Assembly (NCBI GenBank): GCA_051011595.1
Contig: JBPCTQ010000144.1
Coordinates: 1-6,224 of the forward strand
Length of the DNA stretch: 6,224 nucleotides
Reading direction: 5' to 3'
From: JAOUEE01 sp051011595
GTDB lineage: Bacteria > Actinomycetota > Acidimicrobiia > Acidimicrobiales > SHLQ01
Under the pieces are notes generated by a model. That model was given only the letters and a program-made list of their open reading frames with translations. It was not told the origin of the DNA and did no database searches. A program made the translations under genes and the position numbers. Positions 4,827-6,224 of the stretch are shown one piece after another (position 1 is the first letter of the stretch; every line of letters starts with the position of its first letter).

Positions 4827-6104
4827 TCACCCTCGGCGTCGATACCGCACCGGGGTGGGACGGTCGGCTCGGGCCACCCCGCCGATCTGGCCGGGTCGGG
4901 GGCCGACCGACTCGTACTGCGGCTGCAGTTCGAACGTGGTGAACAACTCGGTGATCACGAGGGCCATGGCCGCCAGCGAGAAGGGTCGGGCCGGGCAGAT
5001 GTGGGAGCCGTGGCCGAACACCGTCACCAGTTCCCGGGCGGCCAGGTCGGGGGGATCGGCCAACCGCCGACCCACCCACCGGTCCGGGTCGTAGCGATCC
5101 AGGCCCGGTCCGGCCGATCGGTTGGTGAGTGGGAGCAGGGTGGCAATGGTTGCTCCCGGTGTCACTGTCCACTCGGTGGTGCCGTCGTCGATCTGCACCA
5201 TTTGGAGCACTTCACGCAGCATGATCGAGCGTTGCGCCAGACGGGTCGACTCCAGGGCGCACCGTTCGACCCACGAGGGGTCGTCGGCGGCCAGGACCTG
5301 GTCGCGAGCCGGCTCGTGACGCAGCAGGTCGACAATCGTCCAGGCCAGGGCGGCGAAGAGGTTCGACATCGATCCCAGGTGCAACACGATCACGTCCCGG
5401 GCCACCCCCTCGACCACAACGTTCTCCGGCTCGTCGGTCCATCGTTCGATGATCTGTTGCAGGAGATCGTCGACCGGCGGCGAGACCAGGCGACGGCGAA
5501 CCGTGTCGCCCAGGATGCGCTCCACCGTGGCCATGGCTTCGCGCTCCACCTGTTGGTGATCGGCCGCCACCGCACCCATCGCGCCGGGGTCGACGAAAGC
5601 GGCCGACCCGTCGAGTCGGTCGAGGGCGGCAATCAAGGACTCGAACTCGGGGTGGTCGAGGGTCTCGGGTCCGGCCCACGAGCCGAGCCCGAGCTGGTGG
5701 CCCACGGTGCGAGTGAACGAGAAGACGTCGAACGTGCCGGCCGGACCGAGCGCCGCCGTCATGCGCTGGACCACGGCTTCGAGCACGGCCAGGTAGTCGA
5801 CCACCTCGGACCGACCGAAGAACTGGTGGGGCAGGGTGCGACGTCCGAGGAACAACTCGTCGGGCAGCTTGCGGCGCAGCATGCGCCAGTCGGCCATGGC
5901 CTTGCTGGCCTCGTCTTCGCCGAGGGCGTAGAAGTTCTGCACGCCGATGGGCGAGAACAGGAACAGGTAGGTGGTGTCGGGGGCGGTGACTGCGAACGTG
6001 TCACCCAGGTCGGCCCGGGCGTTGGCCAAGGCCGCGACCGGGTCGGTGACGGGGGCGTCCCAGGGCATCGGCGTCGACGAACTCGGCGGGGTGGGCTCGA
6101 TCAC
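4827..6104 (-). CDS. Cytochrome P450, soluble, with CYP7/CYP8-like motifs
   Basis: This 425-residue haem monooxygenase has no N-terminal membrane segment, so it should be cytosolic and use ferredoxin-type partners, none of which are encoded here. Counting from the GTG at 6104, the K-helix ExxR is Glu285-Arg288 (ESTR), a PERF-like DPDRW lies at 339-343, and the haem loop FGHGSHICPA (363-372) carries the cysteine ligand Cys370 with Ala in place of the usual final Gly. The I-helix lacks the common AGx(D/E)TT. It reads LGSMSN (243-248), placing Asn where the oxygen-activating Thr normally sits. From memory this, together with ICPxRxF, resembles the CYP7A1/CYP8 families of sterol hydroxylases and prostacyclin synthase. 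Its position before beta-oxidation genes suggests steroid or branched-lipid oxidation. I chose the GTG at 6104 because a -10-like TACATT lies 6 nt upstream, which fits a leaderless mRNA. In-frame alternatives are a GTG at 6134 (+10 residues) and an ATG at 6068 (-12), neither with a Shine-Dalgarno sequence. Confidence 0.88.
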   Translation of the reverse strand: MIEPTPPSSSTPMPWDAPVTDPVAALANARADLGDTFAVTAPDTTYLFLFSPIGVQNFYALGEDEASKAMADWRMLRRKLPDELFLGRRTLPHQFFGRSEVVDYLAVLEAVVQRMTAALGPAGTFDVFSFTRTVGHQLGLGSWAGPETLDHPEFESLIAALDRLDGSAAFVDPGAMGAVAADHQQVEREAMATVERILGDTVRRRLVSPPVDDLLQQIIERWTDEPENVVVEGVARDVIVLHLGSMSNLFAALAWTIVDLLRHEPARDQVLAADDPSWVERCALESTRLAQRSIMLREVLQMVQIDDGTTEWTVTPGATIATLLPLTNRSAGPGLDRYDPDRWVGRRLADPPDLAARELVTVFGHGSHICPARPFSLAAMALVITELFTTFELQPQYESVGPRPGQIGGVARADRPTPVRYRRRG

Positions 6105-6110
6105 GGCCCG

Positions 6111-6116
6111 AATGTA
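6111..6116 (-). promoter_or_regulatory. Predicted -10 element of the P450 gene (leaderless)
   Basis: The minus strand reads TACATT, four of six matches to TATAAT with the key TAnnnT pattern. It is followed by 6 nt and then the GTG at 6104, so transcription would start at or next to the start codon, as is common in Actinomycetota. No convincing -35 element is seen at the expected distance. Confidence 0.45.
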
Positions 6117-6120
6117 CGAT
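6115..6120 (+). promoter_or_regulatory. Predicted -10 element of the divergent plus-strand gene
   Basis: The plus strand reads TACGAT, which fits TAnnnT and matches four of six consensus bases. Transcription would start near 6127, leaving a leader of about 26 nt that includes the GAGGAG ribosome site. No clear -35 element is present. It overlaps the oppositely oriented -10 element of the P450 gene by two bases. Confidence 0.4.
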
Positions 6121-6140
6121 CCCCGACGACGCACGGGCCA

Positions 6141-6146
6141 GAGGAG
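6141..6146 (+). promoter_or_regulatory. Shine-Dalgarno of the divergent gene
   Basis: GAGGAG stands 6 nt before the ATG at 6153. It is the main evidence that this ATG is a real start, since only 24 codons are visible. Confidence 0.6.
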
Positions 6147-6152
6147 ACGCCG

Positions 6153-6224
6153 ATGACCGACGTGACTGCCGAGCAGACCAGCGCCGCCCCGGCCGCTGAT
6201 GTCTGGGCGAGCCTGGGCGACGAG
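6153..6224 (+). CDS. N-terminal fragment of an unidentified divergent gene
   Basis: Only the first 24 codons are in the window, reading MTDVTAEQTSAAPAADVW and then ASLGDE, open to the right edge. The start is supported by GAGGAG at a 6-nt distance and by mostly G/C third codon positions. The first 14 or so residues are rich in Ala, Ser and Thr and look like a flexible leader. They are not hydrophobic, so there is no sign of a signal peptide at this point. No family can be assigned from so little. It diverges from the P450 gene and may share its control region, which hints at a linked role, for example a regulator or another enzyme of the same pathway, but this is only inference. Confidence 0.6.
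   Translation, partial: MTDVTAEQTSAAPAADVWASLGDE

Overview
This is a GC-rich window whose gene content (two acyl-CoA dehydrogenases, two small MaoC-like hydratases, a CaiB/BaiF-family racemase and a soluble cytochrome P450) is typical of Actinomycetota that break down steroids or branched isoprenoid acids. The third codon positions are strongly G/C. I cannot name the species. Mycobacteriales and Acidimicrobiia-like lineages are plausible, but that is inference.

Layout. Six genes lie on the minus strand and read from right to left: P450 (6104-4827), a catalytically complete acyl-CoA dehydrogenase (4760-3543), an alpha-methylacyl-CoA racemase-like protein (3526-2360), a hydratase-fold protein without the usual Asp/His pair (2363-1830), a hydratase with that pair (1827-1348) and a second acyl-CoA dehydrogenase without a recognisable catalytic Glu (1339-224). 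From 4760 down to 224 the genes are 16, -4, 2 and 8 nt apart, so they form a tight operon. The P450 is separated from them by 66 nt, which hold a possible weak promoter. At the right edge a plus-strand gene begins at 6153 and runs out of the window. Its promoter and that of the P450 appear to overlap back to back.

Function (inference). The set fits beta-oxidation of an alpha-methyl-branched acyl-CoA, such as a steroid side chain. The P450 would oxidise the substrate, the racemase would convert the 2R-methyl acyl-CoA to the 2S form, a dehydrogenase pair would make the enoyl-CoA and a hydratase pair would add water. In both pairs one partner keeps the catalytic residues and the other has lost them. 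This is the arrangement of the mycobacterial cholesterol-side-chain enzymes FadE28-FadE29 (ChsE1-ChsE2) and ChsH1-ChsH2. CoA ligase, hydroxyacyl-CoA dehydrogenase and thiolase or aldolase genes are not in the window.

The left end (1-223) lacks a convincing gene. It holds two perfect 52-bp direct repeats at a 60-bp period, each containing a 42-nt near-palindrome, and then a small GC-rich hairpin directly after the operon's last stop codon. No tRNA, rRNA, CRISPR array or transposase gene was seen.
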